Assembly (NCBI GenBank): GCA_017480545.1
Contig: JAFVAI010000004.1
Span: 1-58,989 of the forward strand
DNA: 58,989 bases
DNA from: Schwartzia sp. (in: firmicutes)
GTDB lineage: Bacteria > Bacillota > Negativicutes > Selenomonadales > Selenomonadaceae
Direction of reading: 5' to 3'
Below the pieces are notes generated by a model. It saw only the letters and a program-made list of their open reading frames with translations. It was not told where the DNA came from and did not search any database. The position numbers and the translations under genes were made by a program. Positions 23,765 to 32,401 of this stretch are shown here, piece by piece. Within the stretch, counting starts at the first letter, position 1. Every line of letters starts with the position of its first letter.

Positions 23765-23895
23765 CGCATCTCAGACCAAAATTTTAAACAAAATTTTGAC
23801 CTGAGATGCGCCTGCTTCGCAGGCTACAGCCGCGCTAAAGCGCGTCTGACGTCTCATGCAATCGCAGTAAGGATTTAAAAATCCTAACTGCGATT
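23765..23895. repeat. Run of four further hairpins in a gene-free stretch
   Basis: 23765-23810: arms CGCATCTCAG / CTGAGATGCG around an AAAATTTT-rich centre. 23811-23823: CCTGC-TTC-GCAGG. 23831-23844: CGCGC-TAAA-GCGCG. 23860-23895: AATCGCAGT / ACTGCGATT with inner AGGATT / AATCCT. No gene was seen between 23552 and 23996, only these hairpins and two terminators. Confidence 0.65.
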
Positions 23896-23904
23896 CGTAT
23901 CAAA

Positions 23905-23947
23905 CAAAAATCCTGCTTTGCAGGGAGTGTTCCCCGAAAGCAGGATT
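23905..23947 (-). terminator. Terminator of the cobalamin operon
   Basis: Minus-strand stem AATCCTGCTTT / AAAGCAGGATT followed by TTTTTG, 50 bases after the cobU stop. Confidence 0.85.
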
Positions 23948-23996
23948 ATTTATTCAGAACCGAAATTTCGATGGCAAGAGTTTGGCAAGACCTCTT

Positions 23997-24572
23997 TTAT
24001 TGTTCCGCCGCGTCGTCCATCGCTTCCGCCAGTTTCTTGACGTTCACCGCGAGGCCGCAGACGACCAGATACACCTCATCCGCCGCACGCGCCATCCATT
24101 GGTTTGCGATGCCCGCCACGTCCCGATACTCGCGGGACAGATGGTCGCCCGGCACGATGCCGCTTCCGACTTCGTTTGTCACGAAGACCGTCGTCCCCGG
24201 ATTTTCCTTCGCCTGCGCGATCAACGCGTCGAGTTTTTCCTTCGCCAGCGAATAATTTTGGTGGGAGTCGGCGATGGAATCGAGAGAGCAAAGCAGATTG
24301 CTCATGTAAAGCGTCAGGCAGTCGAACAGTACCGCGTCGCACTCCTGCCCCGCTTCCTTCAAGGCTCGATGCGCGTCAAACGGCGCTTCGTAGGTTTTCC
24401 ATTCCGACGGGCGGCGCTGGCGATGGAGCTTCACGCGGAACGCCATTTCCTCATCGTAGACCTCCGCCGTCGCGATATAGCCGATATGTTTTCCGGCGCG
24501 CGCCACATACTGCTCGGCGAAACGGCTCTTTCCGCTGCGCGCCCCGCCTGTCACAAGCACGATTTTCCCCAC
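23997..24572 (-). CDS. cobU: Adenosylcobinamide kinase/guanylyltransferase
   Basis: 191 residues. P-loop GGARSGKS (residues 9-16) and VFVTNEVGSGIVP, SREYRDVAGIANQW are CobU hallmarks; HRQRRPSEWKTYEAP contains the His that carries GMP in CobU. Phosphorylates adenosylcobinamide and converts it to GDP-cobinamide in nucleotide-loop assembly. Last gene of the cobalamin operon; starts 2 bases after cbiA stops and is followed by a terminator. Confidence 0.95.
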   Translation of the reverse strand: MGKIVLVTGGARSGKSRFAEQYVARAGKHIGYIATAEVYDEEMAFRVKLHRQRRPSEWKTYEAPFDAHRALKEAGQECDAVLFDCLTLYMSNLLCSLDSIADSHQNYSLAKEKLDALIAQAKENPGTTVFVTNEVGSGIVPGDHLSREYRDVAGIANQWMARAADEVYLVVCGLAVNVKKLAEAMDDAAEQ

Positions 24573-24574
24573 GC

Positions 24575-25960
24575 TTACGCCCCCTTTGCCGCGAATTTTT
24601 CACACGCCGCCACAAAAGACGCCGCCGCGTCCTCCGCGCCCGCAAAATGCAGATGCAGATACGAGCCGAGCACCTTCCCTTTTGCGTACCCCGCCGGGTA
24701 CGGCACCGGATTTCTCGTCTTTCGGAAGGTGAATGCGCGCGGATAATCCGCCCCCGCTTCCGGCTCGCACTCCGACGAGAAATGAAACTCATGGCCGCGA
24801 AGCACCGTCCCTTTCGTGCCAAGCACCGTGTCCCGCTCCATTTCCGCGCTGACATAGCCGACGGTCTGGAGCTTCTTGTTCATTTTCGCCTCACCGGGAA
24901 TCACGCCGAGCATCGGAAATGAATTGCCCTCAAAATCAGTCACGCGCCGCATCAGGTACATGAAACCGCCACATTCGGCGTAAATGGGCATTTCCTTTTC
25001 CGCCGCTGCCTTGATGGACGCGCGCATGGATTCGTTTTCGTAAAGCTCTTTCGCGAACATTTCTGGAAACCCGCCGCCAAGAATCAAGCCGTCCACATCC
25101 GGCAACGTCTTGTCATGGAGCGGGCTGAAAAAAACGAGCTTCGCTCCCTGTTGCTCCAACACGGCAAGACTTTCCGGATAATAGAACGAAAACGCCTCAT
25201 CCCGCGCCACCGCGATTCTTGCCTTGTTTTGCACCGGCGCAAGAAAGCTCTGCGCTTCCATCAGCGGTAACGCGCTTTTTGCCAGCGCGGCGATTTTTTC
25301 TATATCGACCGACGCGCCGACGACGCGCCCAATTTCCTCTACCGTTTCCCGTTCCCGCGCGTTTTCCTCGACGGGCACCAGCCCCAAATGACGCTCCGGC
25401 ATCGTCATCGCGTCGTTCCGCTTGATGGCGCCGAAGACGGGAACGCCCATTTTTTCCAAAGCTTCCTCAATCATCGCCCGATGCGTGTCCGAGCCGAGAC
25501 GGTTCAAAATCACGCCCGCAAGATTGACTGCCGGGTCGTATTGCTTGAAGCCCATGACAAGTGCCGCCGCCGACTCGCCCATGGATTTCGCGTTGACGAC
25601 GAGCAGCACGGGCGCATTCAGGAGCTTCGCGATTTCCGCCGTGGAGCTGATGCCGTTTTTCCCGCCGTCATAGAGCCCCATCACGCCCTCAATGACCGCA
25701 AGGTCCGCGTCCGCCATCGTGCGCATGAAAATATCGGCCAGCCGTTCCTTCGAGACCAGCCAAGTGTCGAGATTGTGCGCGGGACGCCTGCTTGCCAAAG
25801 TATGATAGCCCGGATCAATATAATCCGGGCCGATTTTATACGATTGTGCCTTGATGCCTCGCGCGCGCATCGCCGCCAAAAGCCCCGTAACCACGGTAGT
25901 CTTGCCGGAGCCGCTCATGGGCGCGGCAATGACGACGCGCGGGAATTGACGCGCGCTCAT
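24575..25960 (-). CDS. cbiA: Cobyrinate a,c-diamide synthase
   Basis: 461 residues: N-terminal P-loop amidoligase domain (APMSGSGKTTVVTGLLAAM, then GVMGLYDG) and C-terminal glutamine amidotransferase domain (LILGGGFPEMFAKEL, ECGGFMYLM with the nucleophile Cys, and a late GHEFHFS). ATP- and glutamine-dependent amidation of side chains a and c of cobyrinate. Overlaps the cbiC stop by 4 bases and is followed by cobU after 2. Size and domain order are normal. Confidence 0.95.
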   Translation of the reverse strand: MSARQFPRVVIAAPMSGSGKTTVVTGLLAAMRARGIKAQSYKIGPDYIDPGYHTLASRRPAHNLDTWLVSKERLADIFMRTMADADLAVIEGVMGLYDGGKNGISSTAEIAKLLNAPVLLVVNAKSMGESAAALVMGFKQYDPAVNLAGVILNRLGSDTHRAMIEEALEKMGVPVFGAIKRNDAMTMPERHLGLVPVEENARERETVEEIGRVVGASVDIEKIAALAKSALPLMEAQSFLAPVQNKARIAVARDEAFSFYYPESLAVLEQQGAKLVFFSPLHDKTLPDVDGLILGGGFPEMFAKELYENESMRASIKAAAEKEMPIYAECGGFMYLMRRVTDFEGNSFPMLGVIPGEAKMNKKLQTVGYVSAEMERDTVLGTKGTVLRGHEFHFSSECEPEAGADYPRAFTFRKTRNPVPYPAGYAKGKVLGSYLHLHFAGAEDAAASFVAACEKFAAKGA

Positions 25961-26589
25961 CTGCGGTTGTCCAAGAGGTACATGATGGCGTTGACAACGG
26001 AAGCCGCAATCGGGCTGCCGCCCTTCGTGCCCTCTACCGTCACATAGGGAACAAGCGTGTTCTCCGCAAGCAGCTTCTTCGAGTCAGCCGCGCCGACGAA
26101 ACCGACAGGAATCCCGATAATGACCGCCGGAAGAATATTCTCTTCCTCTGCCAGCCGCAACACCTCAAAAAGCGCGGTCGGCGCGTTGCCGATGGCGACA
26201 ATCGAGCCCGCCAGTTCCTTGCCGAAAGCGCGCATAGCCGCCATTGAGCGCGTAATGCCCTCACGCTTCGCAATCTCCGCAATCTCGGGATCGGCAACGC
26301 GGCATTCGATTTTCCCGCCGTATCGCCCGAACGCTTTTTTGTTGATGCCCGTGCGCACCATTTCCACATCCGTAAAGATATTCGCGCCGCGCTTCAACGC
26401 CTCCTGCGTCGCCTCGATCGCCCTCGGGTGCAGACGGATCACCTTCGCATAGTCCACATCCCCGGACGCGTGAATCATCCGCGAATAGACCTTCGTCTCG
26501 GCTTTATTGAGGTTCAGCCCCGCCAAATGCGGCGCGATGATTTCCATGCTCCTGTTTTCAATGTCCATCGGCTGTTTGATAAAATCCAT
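25957..26589 (-). CDS. cbiC: Precorrin-8X/cobalt-precorrin-8 methylmutase
   Basis: 210 residues. CbiC/CobH pattern: RMIHASGDVDYAKVI with the conserved catalytic His, FTDVEMVRTGI, VAIGNAPTALFEVLRL, and PVGFVGAADSKKLL near the C-terminus. Moves a methyl group from C11 to C12 to give (cobalt-)hydrogenobyrinate. Overlaps cbiA by 4 bases; preceded by cbiJ 2 bases away. Confidence 0.95.
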   Translation of the reverse strand: MDFIKQPMDIENRSMEIIAPHLAGLNLNKAETKVYSRMIHASGDVDYAKVIRLHPRAIEATQEALKRGANIFTDVEMVRTGINKKAFGRYGGKIECRVADPEIAEIAKREGITRSMAAMRAFGKELAGSIVAIGNAPTALFEVLRLAEEENILPAVIIGIPVGFVGAADSKKLLAENTLVPYVTVEGTKGGSPIAASVVNAIMYLLDNRR

Positions 26590-26591
26590 AA

Positions 26592-27368
26592 TTACTCCCC
26601 ATTTCCGTCGAGATTCTTCTTCGCAAAGCCCAAAACATCTTCAAATGTATAGGCTATCACATCATAATCCAACGTTGGCCTGTCAATCATCACCACGGGC
26701 AGGCCCAACTTTTTCGCCGCCGTCAGCTTCGTATCGGTACCGCCGATTTCGCCGCTGTTCTTCGTGACGACAACCTCCGCCCCGTATTGGCGGTACAGCG
26801 CGATATTCAGTTCCTCGCTGAACGGGCCTTGCAACGCGACGATATTTTTCGGCGTCAGCCCCAGTTCCTCGCACTCCGCCAAGACCGTTGCCGTCGGCAG
26901 GATGCGCGCGATCACCGTATGGCCTTTGAGTGCCTCGGAGGTCGTAAATGCTTTCAGGTTGCGGCTGCCCGTCGTCAAAAAGACAGTTTTCCCGAGCCGC
27001 GCCGCCTCTTTTGCCGCGTCTTCATACGTTTCGACACAATGCACGTTATCATAATCAATCGGTACGCTTTGCCGTTCGTAACGGATGTACGGAATCCCCG
27101 CCCCCCGGCAAGCCTGCATCGCGTTCTGCGAAACGTTCGCTGCGTAAGGATGGCTGGCATCCACGAACAGCCGGATGCCATGCGCACGGATGTACGCCGA
27201 AAGCCCGTCCGCATCCAGCGGCTTATCGTTGATGATGATTCCCGGATAGCGTTCCAACAGCTTTTCGCCGTAGCTCGACACCACCGACGCCGTGACCGGG
27301 TAGCCCGCCGCGAGCAGCGCGCCCGCCAGCTCACGCCCGTCCTGCGTTCCCGCCGCAACGAAAATCAT
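26592..27368 (-). CDS. cbiJ: Precorrin-6A/cobalt-precorrin-6A reductase
   Basis: 258 residues. Rossmann-like start MIFVAAGTQDGRELAGAL; later VDASHPYAANVSQNA and VVVTKNSGEIGGTDTKLTAA are characteristic of CbiJ/CobK. NAD(P)H-dependent reduction of the macrocycle. ATG 27368 overlaps the cbiH stop (ATGA); ten extra in-frame codons upstream lie inside cbiH and are not taken. Co-transcribed with its neighbours. Confidence 0.93.
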   Translation of the reverse strand: MIFVAAGTQDGRELAGALLAAGYPVTASVVSSYGEKLLERYPGIIINDKPLDADGLSAYIRAHGIRLFVDASHPYAANVSQNAMQACRGAGIPYIRYERQSVPIDYDNVHCVETYEDAAKEAARLGKTVFLTTGSRNLKAFTTSEALKGHTVIARILPTATVLAECEELGLTPKNIVALQGPFSEELNIALYRQYGAEVVVTKNSGEIGGTDTKLTAAKKLGLPVVMIDRPTLDYDVIAYTFEDVLGFAKKNLDGNGE

Positions 27369-28102
27369 ACCTTGTAGCCTCGCGGCGTGACCATCCAACC
27401 GTCCTGGATGAACGTCTTGCTGTTCCCGATGATGACCATCGAGAACATATCAATATCTTCCTTCGTAAAATCCCGCAGGTTCGACAAAATCTTCTGCTCC
27501 TCGGCGCGCGAAGCGTTCTTCACGATGCCGACAGGCGTGGACGGCGATTTGTACTGGAGCAGGATGTCATGGATCTCGTCGATGTTCTTGGCACGGGATT
27601 TGCTCTTGGGATTGTAGAGCGCAATGACAAAATCGCCCTGCGCCGCCAGTGCCGCGCGCTTTTTGATCAGTTCCCACGGCGTCAAGCGGTCGCTCAAGCT
27701 GATGACCGCGAAATCGTGCATCAGCGGCGCGCCGAGCACCGCCGCCGCCGCGTTGACCGCCGAAAGGCCGGCGACGATGTCCACCTCGGGGCGCTCCGCT
27801 TCATCGTATTGCAGCACGATTTCCAGTATGAGCCCCGCCATACCGTAAACGCCGGAGTCGCCGCTGGACACCATGACCGTATTTTTGCCCTCCGCCGCCG
27901 TTTTCACCGCCAGGCGGCAACGGTCAACTTCCTGCATCATGCCTGTGCCGATGATTTCTTTGCCCGCGAGCAGCTGCTCAATCAAGCGGATATACGTCGT
28001 ATACCCCGCGACAACCTCCGCTTCCTGAATCGCTTTCAGCGCTTTCGGCGTCATTTGTTCCTCGCCGCCGGGTCCGATTCCTACCACTGTTATTTTTCCC
28101 AT
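27365..28102 (-). CDS. cbiH: Precorrin-3B/cobalt-factor III C17-methyltransferase
   Basis: 245 residues. SAM-dependent tetrapyrrole methylase: VVGIGPGGEEQMTPKA at the N-terminus, VAGYTTYIRLIEQLL, VSSGDSGVYGMAGL and IALYNPKSKSR, the combination seen in CbiH/CobJ. Methylates C17 with ring contraction in the B12 pathway. ATG 28102 overlaps the cbiG stop by 13 bases; the longer upstream frame is internal to cbiG. Confidence 0.94.
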   Translation of the reverse strand: MGKITVVGIGPGGEEQMTPKALKAIQEAEVVAGYTTYIRLIEQLLAGKEIIGTGMMQEVDRCRLAVKTAAEGKNTVMVSSGDSGVYGMAGLILEIVLQYDEAERPEVDIVAGLSAVNAAAAVLGAPLMHDFAVISLSDRLTPWELIKKRAALAAQGDFVIALYNPKSKSRAKNIDEIHDILLQYKSPSTPVGIVKNASRAEEQKILSNLRDFTKEDIDMFSMVIIGNSKTFIQDGWMVTPRGYKV

Positions 28103-29151
28103 ACCAATGCCACCGTCGCTTTCTCCCATTTTGTTTTCGCCAACGCAATCCTGCCCTGCCGCACACAGCAAAGCGCCGCCGCCTCGCAGACGTTGCCGGC
28201 GCCGATCTGCCGCCGAACGAAAGGAGACTCTTCCAAACCGTAATCGTCAATCTTCTTTTGCAATTCGTCGCTTTCAAAAAAACGTGCCTCGATGCCAAGC
28301 TCCGCCGCCAACGCCAAAAGCCCCGCCTCGTCTTTCTTCACCGACGCGCTGGCAATCATGGACACCGCCGAAAGCTCCTGCCCGATGCGCGCACAGGCAT
28401 CCGAAAGCGCATTTTTCAGCGCACCCCGAGAAACGCCCCGGCGGCATCCCATGCCCGCAATCAATCGGCGCGGCACGAGACAAAGCAACCGTTCCGAGCG
28501 CAGGGAACCGTCGTCCGTGAGGAACACGGTCAATCCTTTTGCCGTCAACGCATCCGACGCGGACACGCAAGCGAAAGGAATCCCCTTCGCGGAAAGAGTC
28601 CGCGCAAAAATGTCACGCCGCGCCATTTTTTCATCTATCGCATAGGATAAAGTTTGTCCTTCCAAGAGCGCGCCGTTCATCACCTGAATCATCGGCTTCG
28701 GCACGGGCCGAAGGCCAAGCTCCGCCGCCAACGCGTCTGGCGCGAGGAGCGCATTGACATCGGTCGCCGTCGTGATAATCGGCTCCGCGCCGAGACAAGC
28801 CGCTACACGCTTTGTCAACGTGTTGCCTCCGCCGACATGCCCCGAGAGCAGGCTGATGACATGACGCCCTTGTTCGTCGGCGACCAATACCGCCGGGTCG
28901 GTCAGCTTGCTTTTCAGATGCGGCGCAATCATGCGAACGGCAATGCCCGTCGCCATAAAAAAAATCAGCGCGTCATATTGCCGAAACGCCTCCGCCACAG
29001 CGTCCGCGAGATGATCGAAACGCTTCGCCGAAAGCTCCAGTTCCCGTCCGTTTCTCAAAAAAATGTCAACAGCATCGGCGGAAAGCTCATTTTTGAGGCG
29101 CATCGCCGATTGAGTGCCGCGGGCCGTCGCGGCAAAAACGGCGCATCTCAT
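28090..29151 (-). CDS. cbiG: Cobalt-precorrin-5A hydrolase
   Basis: 353 residues: CbiG N-terminal domain (IFFMATGIAVRMIAPHLKSK, then VVLVADEQGRHVISLLSGHV-like region with ADEQGRHVISLLSGHVGGGN), mid region, and the C-terminal domain (GMGCRRGVSRGALKNAL). Opens the delta-lactone and releases acetaldehyde in the anaerobic pathway, so its presence marks the oxygen-independent route. Overlaps cbiH and cbiF starts and stops by a few bases. Confidence 0.93.
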   Translation of the reverse strand: MRCAVFAATARGTQSAMRLKNELSADAVDIFLRNGRELELSAKRFDHLADAVAEAFRQYDALIFFMATGIAVRMIAPHLKSKLTDPAVLVADEQGRHVISLLSGHVGGGNTLTKRVAACLGAEPIITTATDVNALLAPDALAAELGLRPVPKPMIQVMNGALLEGQTLSYAIDEKMARRDIFARTLSAKGIPFACVSASDALTAKGLTVFLTDDGSLRSERLLCLVPRRLIAGMGCRRGVSRGALKNALSDACARIGQELSAVSMIASASVKKDEAGLLALAAELGIEARFFESDELQKKIDDYGLEESPFVRRQIGAGNVCEAAALCCVRQGRIALAKTKWEKATVALVWEK

Positions 29152-29906
29152 TTGGAAGCGGCGCGGAACATATGGCTGAACTCCGGCGCGTAAAGCCGCG
29201 ACAGGGAATAATCGGCGTCAAGGCAACGGCTGACGACGATCATCGCCGTGCGCGTGATGTTCTCCGCCTTGACTTTCTCCGCAATCGTCTCCAGTGTCGC
29301 GCGAATCACCTTTTGATCCGGCCAAGTCGCCTTGTGCACAATGGCAATCGGCGTCGTCTTGTCGTAGCCGCCCGCAATCAAATCCTTGACCACGTCCTCG
29401 ATCATGTGGACGCTGAGGAAAATGCACATCGTCGCCTGATGCGCGGCGAGGCTTTTCAGGCTCTCTTCCTTCGGCACCGGCGTCCTGCCCTCGTCCCGCG
29501 TGATGATAATCGTCTGGGAAATATCGGGCAGCGTGTATTCCTGCTTCAGCGCCGCCGCCGTCGCAAGGAACGAGCTGACGCCGGGCACAACCTCAAACTC
29601 GATACCGCGCTTCTTGAGCTCGTCCATCTGCTCCTGGATCGCGCCGTAAATCGCAGGGTCGCCGGTATGCAGGAGAACAACCTTTTTGCCTTTTTCCACG
29701 GCCTCCGTGATTTTGTCGATGACTTCCGGGAGCGTCATCGTCGCCGAATTGAAAATCTCCGCGTCCGCCTTTGCCACCTTCAGCACATCGGGATTGACCA
29801 GCGAACCCGCGTAGATGATAACGTCCGCTTCCCGAAGAAGCCGTTGTCCCTTGACCGTAATAAGCTCGGGATCCCCCGGCCCCGCACCGACAATAAATAC
29901 CTGCAT
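29148..29906 (-). CDS. cbiF: Precorrin-4/cobalt-precorrin-4 C11-methyltransferase
   Basis: 252 residues, tetrapyrrole methylase fold: VFIVGAGPGDPELITVKGQR at the start, VIIYAGSLVNPDVL, LHTGDPAIYGAIQEQ and VVPGVSSFLATAAAL, which fit CbiF/CobM. SAM-dependent methylation at C11. Overlaps cbiG by 4 bases; 35 bases separate it from cbiT. cbiL, often found between cbiT and cbiF, is absent here. Confidence 0.95.
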   Translation of the reverse strand: MQVFIVGAGPGDPELITVKGQRLLREADVIIYAGSLVNPDVLKVAKADAEIFNSATMTLPEVIDKITEAVEKGKKVVLLHTGDPAIYGAIQEQMDELKKRGIEFEVVPGVSSFLATAAALKQEYTLPDISQTIIITRDEGRTPVPKEESLKSLAAHQATMCIFLSVHMIEDVVKDLIAGGYDKTTPIAIVHKATWPDQKVIRATLETIAEKVKAENITRTAMIVVSRCLDADYSLSRLYAPEFSHMFRAASK

Positions 29907-29941
29907 CCTGTCTGCCTCCTGTTGATTGCTTTCCTTATATA

Positions 29942-30520
29942 TTATTTCTTCTCTCCCGTGACAATGTAAATCGGGTTGATTGCCTTTGCCATATCGTAAG
30001 CGCCCACCGCCTGCAGGCGGTTGATTTGCACTTGGATGGCCTCATAGGAAAATTCCGTTTCGTGCGCGCGCAAATATTCGAGCGCTGCCGCCAACGTCTG
30101 GACGGTAATGCAGTTCATCACGACATGGCCGCCCGGTTTCAGACGCGCGGAAATCTCATCCAAAATCTTAGGCAAATGGCTGCCGCTGCCGCCGACAATG
30201 GCAACGTCGCAGTCCGGCAAATCCTTGAGCGCCTCCGGCGCTTCCCCTTCGACAACCGTCAAATTGCTGACGCCAAATTTTTCCCTGTTCCTCGCAATCA
30301 GCGAAACGCCCTCCGTGTTCCGCTCCACCGCGTACACATGGCCTTGCGGCGCGAGACGTGCCGCCTCCACCGACATCGAGCCGGTGCCCGCGCCGACGTC
30401 CCAAACGGTATCGGTCGGCGAAATCCGCGCCTTGACGAGCGTCAGTACACGAATCTCCTGCTTCGTCATCGGCACCTTGCCGCGAATAAACGCTTCATCC
30501 TCAATGCCCAGTCCGCCCAT
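29942..30520 (-). CDS. cbiT: Cobalt-precorrin-6B C15-methyltransferase (decarboxylating)
   Basis: 192 residues, Rossmann methyltransferase: VWDVGAGTGSMSVEAARLAP is SAM motif I, followed by VYAVERNTEGV and CDVAIVGGSGSHLPKI, typical of CbiT. ATG 30520 overlaps the cbiE stop (TGATG); an earlier in-frame ATG 30544 lies inside cbiE. Methylates C15 and decarboxylates the C12 acetate. Separate from cbiE, unlike the fused CobL. Confidence 0.94.
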   Translation of the reverse strand: MGGLGIEDEAFIRGKVPMTKQEIRVLTLVKARISPTDTVWDVGAGTGSMSVEAARLAPQGHVYAVERNTEGVSLIARNREKFGVSNLTVVEGEAPEALKDLPDCDVAIVGGSGSHLPKILDEISARLKPGGHVVMNCITVQTLAAALEYLRAHETEFSYEAIQVQINRLQAVGAYDMAKAINPIYIVTGEKK

Positions 30521-31146
30521 CAGCCCATCACCACCAATACGCACTGCGTCTCTTCTTTTTCCGAAACCGCCCCGGCAAGCGTCGTGCGCACCACGCGCTC
30601 ATCCTCATAGGAAAGCCGCGCGCAAATCGCCGCCTTTGTGTCCCCGGGCCAGCCCTTTTCCATCAAAAGCTTCGGAATCGTCCGCGAACTGTTCTGCCCG
30701 TCGGTCAGCATCCCCAACACACGCCCCGGCGCATAGGAAAGTTCCTCGTCCGAGGGACGCCTGCCGTGGAAACTCAAAAGGCTTGCGTCATGCCACGGCA
30801 GCGCGAGCCGCGCGAAAGCGAACTGCACGGAGCTGATGCCCGGTATCACAGCCAGAAGATTCTCGTCAAAGGTGCGCCGCAAAGCGTCGAGCAGCGAATA
30901 ATACCCGGGATCGCCCGAAACCATCACGACAACGTCGCTTTCCGAAAGCGCGTCCCCGATAAATGACAGTACCGACGGAATATCGCCGCGAATCGTCATG
31001 GTGCGCTGCCCCTCGACGGCAAAATCCGAAAGGGCGCGGCTGCCGCCGACCAACACCTTCGCCCCGCGAATCGCGCGGAGCGCGGCGGGCAAAACGTAAT
31101 CGGGATGCCCCGGCCCGATGCCCGCCACGATTATTTTATGATCCAA
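30520..31146 (-). CDS. cbiE: Cobalt-precorrin-7 C5-methyltransferase
   Basis: 208 residues, tetrapyrrole methylase fold: IIVAGIGPGHPDYVLPAA, VLVGGSRALSDF, VVMVSGDPGYYSLLDAL and VIPGISSVQFAFARL. Fits CbiE. Start is TTG 31146, inside the cbiD 3' end, with AAGGG upstream; no ATG is available. Translation is coupled to cbiD and cbiT by overlaps. Confidence 0.93.
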   Translation of the reverse strand: MDHKIIVAGIGPGHPDYVLPAALRAIRGAKVLVGGSRALSDFAVEGQRTMTIRGDIPSVLSFIGDALSESDVVVMVSGDPGYYSLLDALRRTFDENLLAVIPGISSVQFAFARLALPWHDASLLSFHGRRPSDEELSYAPGRVLGMLTDGQNSSRTIPKLLMEKGWPGDTKAAICARLSYEDERVVRTTLAGAVSEKEETQCVLVVMG

Positions 31147-32231
31147 TGAAAATCCCTTCCTATCTCCCGCGCACAGCTGTCCATGCCGAGAATTTCCCCT
31201 TTCAGCGTCACCATCACCGTGCCCACCGTAAGCTCGCCAAAAACGTGACGCTCCGAGCGAAGCGAAGCGCGCGCCGCCAAGACGTCATAGACCTTCTTCA
31301 AGCCGTATTCCTCAATCACCGGCATCGCGTCCTCCGTGGTCGTCGCCGCGAGAATGCGCCGCACCCCCTCGGCAGGCAACCCTTCCGCCGCCGCATAAGC
31401 CGCCATCGCTTCCAAGCGGCCGTCACCGACCCGGTTATGCGTATGGAAAACGCCCGCCGCCACCTTCGCCAGTTTCCCGAGATGGCCGAAAAGAAGCACC
31501 CGTTTCAGCTTCCGCTCTGCCGCCGCGTCCAGCATGAAGCCGATAAAATTGCTAGTCTGCACAATCGCCTCATGGGGCAAGCCGAACTTCACCGCGATAT
31601 TTTCGCCGATTTTTCCCGGCACAAAAATCTGCGTGTCATAGCCCGCCGCTTTCGCGACGTCAATTTGCGGCAGCAGGGAATTTTTGAAACCTTCCTCCGA
31701 CATCGGGCGCAAAACGCCCGTCGTGCCGATAACGGAAATGCCGCCCACCACACCCAGGATAGGATTCAAGGTCTTTTGCGCCAGTGCCGTGCCCGCCGGA
31801 ATGGAAACCGTAACCTCGACAGCCGCGTCATCGCCCAAAAGCGCATGGACGACCTGCTCCGTCAATTTTCGCGGGCCGGGATTGATGGCAGGGCTGCCCA
31901 CGGGAACGGAAAGCCCCGCTTTCGTCACCGTGCCGATGCCCTCGCCCGCGCGGAACACGATGCCGCTTCCGGGCGGCAAATCGCGCACCGTCGTAAACAC
32001 CGACGCGCCGTTTGTGATGTCGGGATCGTCGCCCGCGTCCTTCACGATTTCCACACGAATCCCGTCTGCCGTTTCTTGGATTTCCTTGACGGGAATCGAA
32101 AGCGGTGTGCCGTCCAACGCAATCAGTGTCAACCGCTCGCAGTATTCGCCCGCACGGTACAGAATCGCGGCCTTGACGCCCGCCGCCATGCAAGCCCCGG
32201 TGGTATATCCCCCGCGCAGTTCCTTCCCCAA
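31131..32231 (-). CDS. cbiD: Cobalt-precorrin-5B C1-methyltransferase
   Basis: 366 residues. N-terminal LRGGYTTGACMAAGVKAAI is the CbiD signature; DAGDDPDITNGASVFTTV and GEGIGTVTKAGL follow. Methylates C1 in the anaerobic B12 pathway. Start is TTG 32231 with GGAAGG 6 bases upstream. First gene of the operon; promoter 80 bases upstream. No cobalamin riboswitch was recognised in the short leader. Confidence 0.95.
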   Translation of the reverse strand: MGKELRGGYTTGACMAAGVKAAILYRAGEYCERLTLIALDGTPLSIPVKEIQETADGIRVEIVKDAGDDPDITNGASVFTTVRDLPPGSGIVFRAGEGIGTVTKAGLSVPVGSPAINPGPRKLTEQVVHALLGDDAAVEVTVSIPAGTALAQKTLNPILGVVGGISVIGTTGVLRPMSEEGFKNSLLPQIDVAKAAGYDTQIFVPGKIGENIAVKFGLPHEAIVQTSNFIGFMLDAAAERKLKRVLLFGHLGKLAKVAAGVFHTHNRVGDGRLEAMAAYAAAEGLPAEGVRRILAATTTEDAMPVIEEYGLKKVYDVLAARASLRSERHVFGELTVGTVMVTLKGEILGMDSCAREIGRDFHWIIK

Positions 32232-32310
32232 CGCAATCCTTCCTTAATAAAATGACACGGCAAAAATTGTATTATTTTTTGCCTGACAATTCATTTTTCA
32301 GCACTTTTAT

Positions 32311-32338
32311 ATTATAGCATAACTTTTTCAACTGGCAA
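32311..32338 (-). promoter_or_regulatory. Promoter of the cobalamin operon
   Basis: Minus-strand TTGCCA (32338-32333), 16-base spacer, TATAAT (32316-32311). The leader of about 75 bases to cbiD is AT-rich and shows no B12-box or terminator hairpin. Confidence 0.7.
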
Positions 32339-32401
32339 CCAACAACTTTTTGCAATCTGCGGTATGATATAATGAAGCAAACAGAAAAGGAAGTGGCATC
32401 C

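Noticed and set aside
23552-23996. CRISPR array
   Set aside because: The hairpins here have different sequences and no regular spacer pattern; no cas gene is in the window.
32232-32401. Cobalamin riboswitch upstream of cbiD
   Set aside because: The leader after the promoter is only about 75 bases, AT-rich, and lacks a B12-box or terminator structure.
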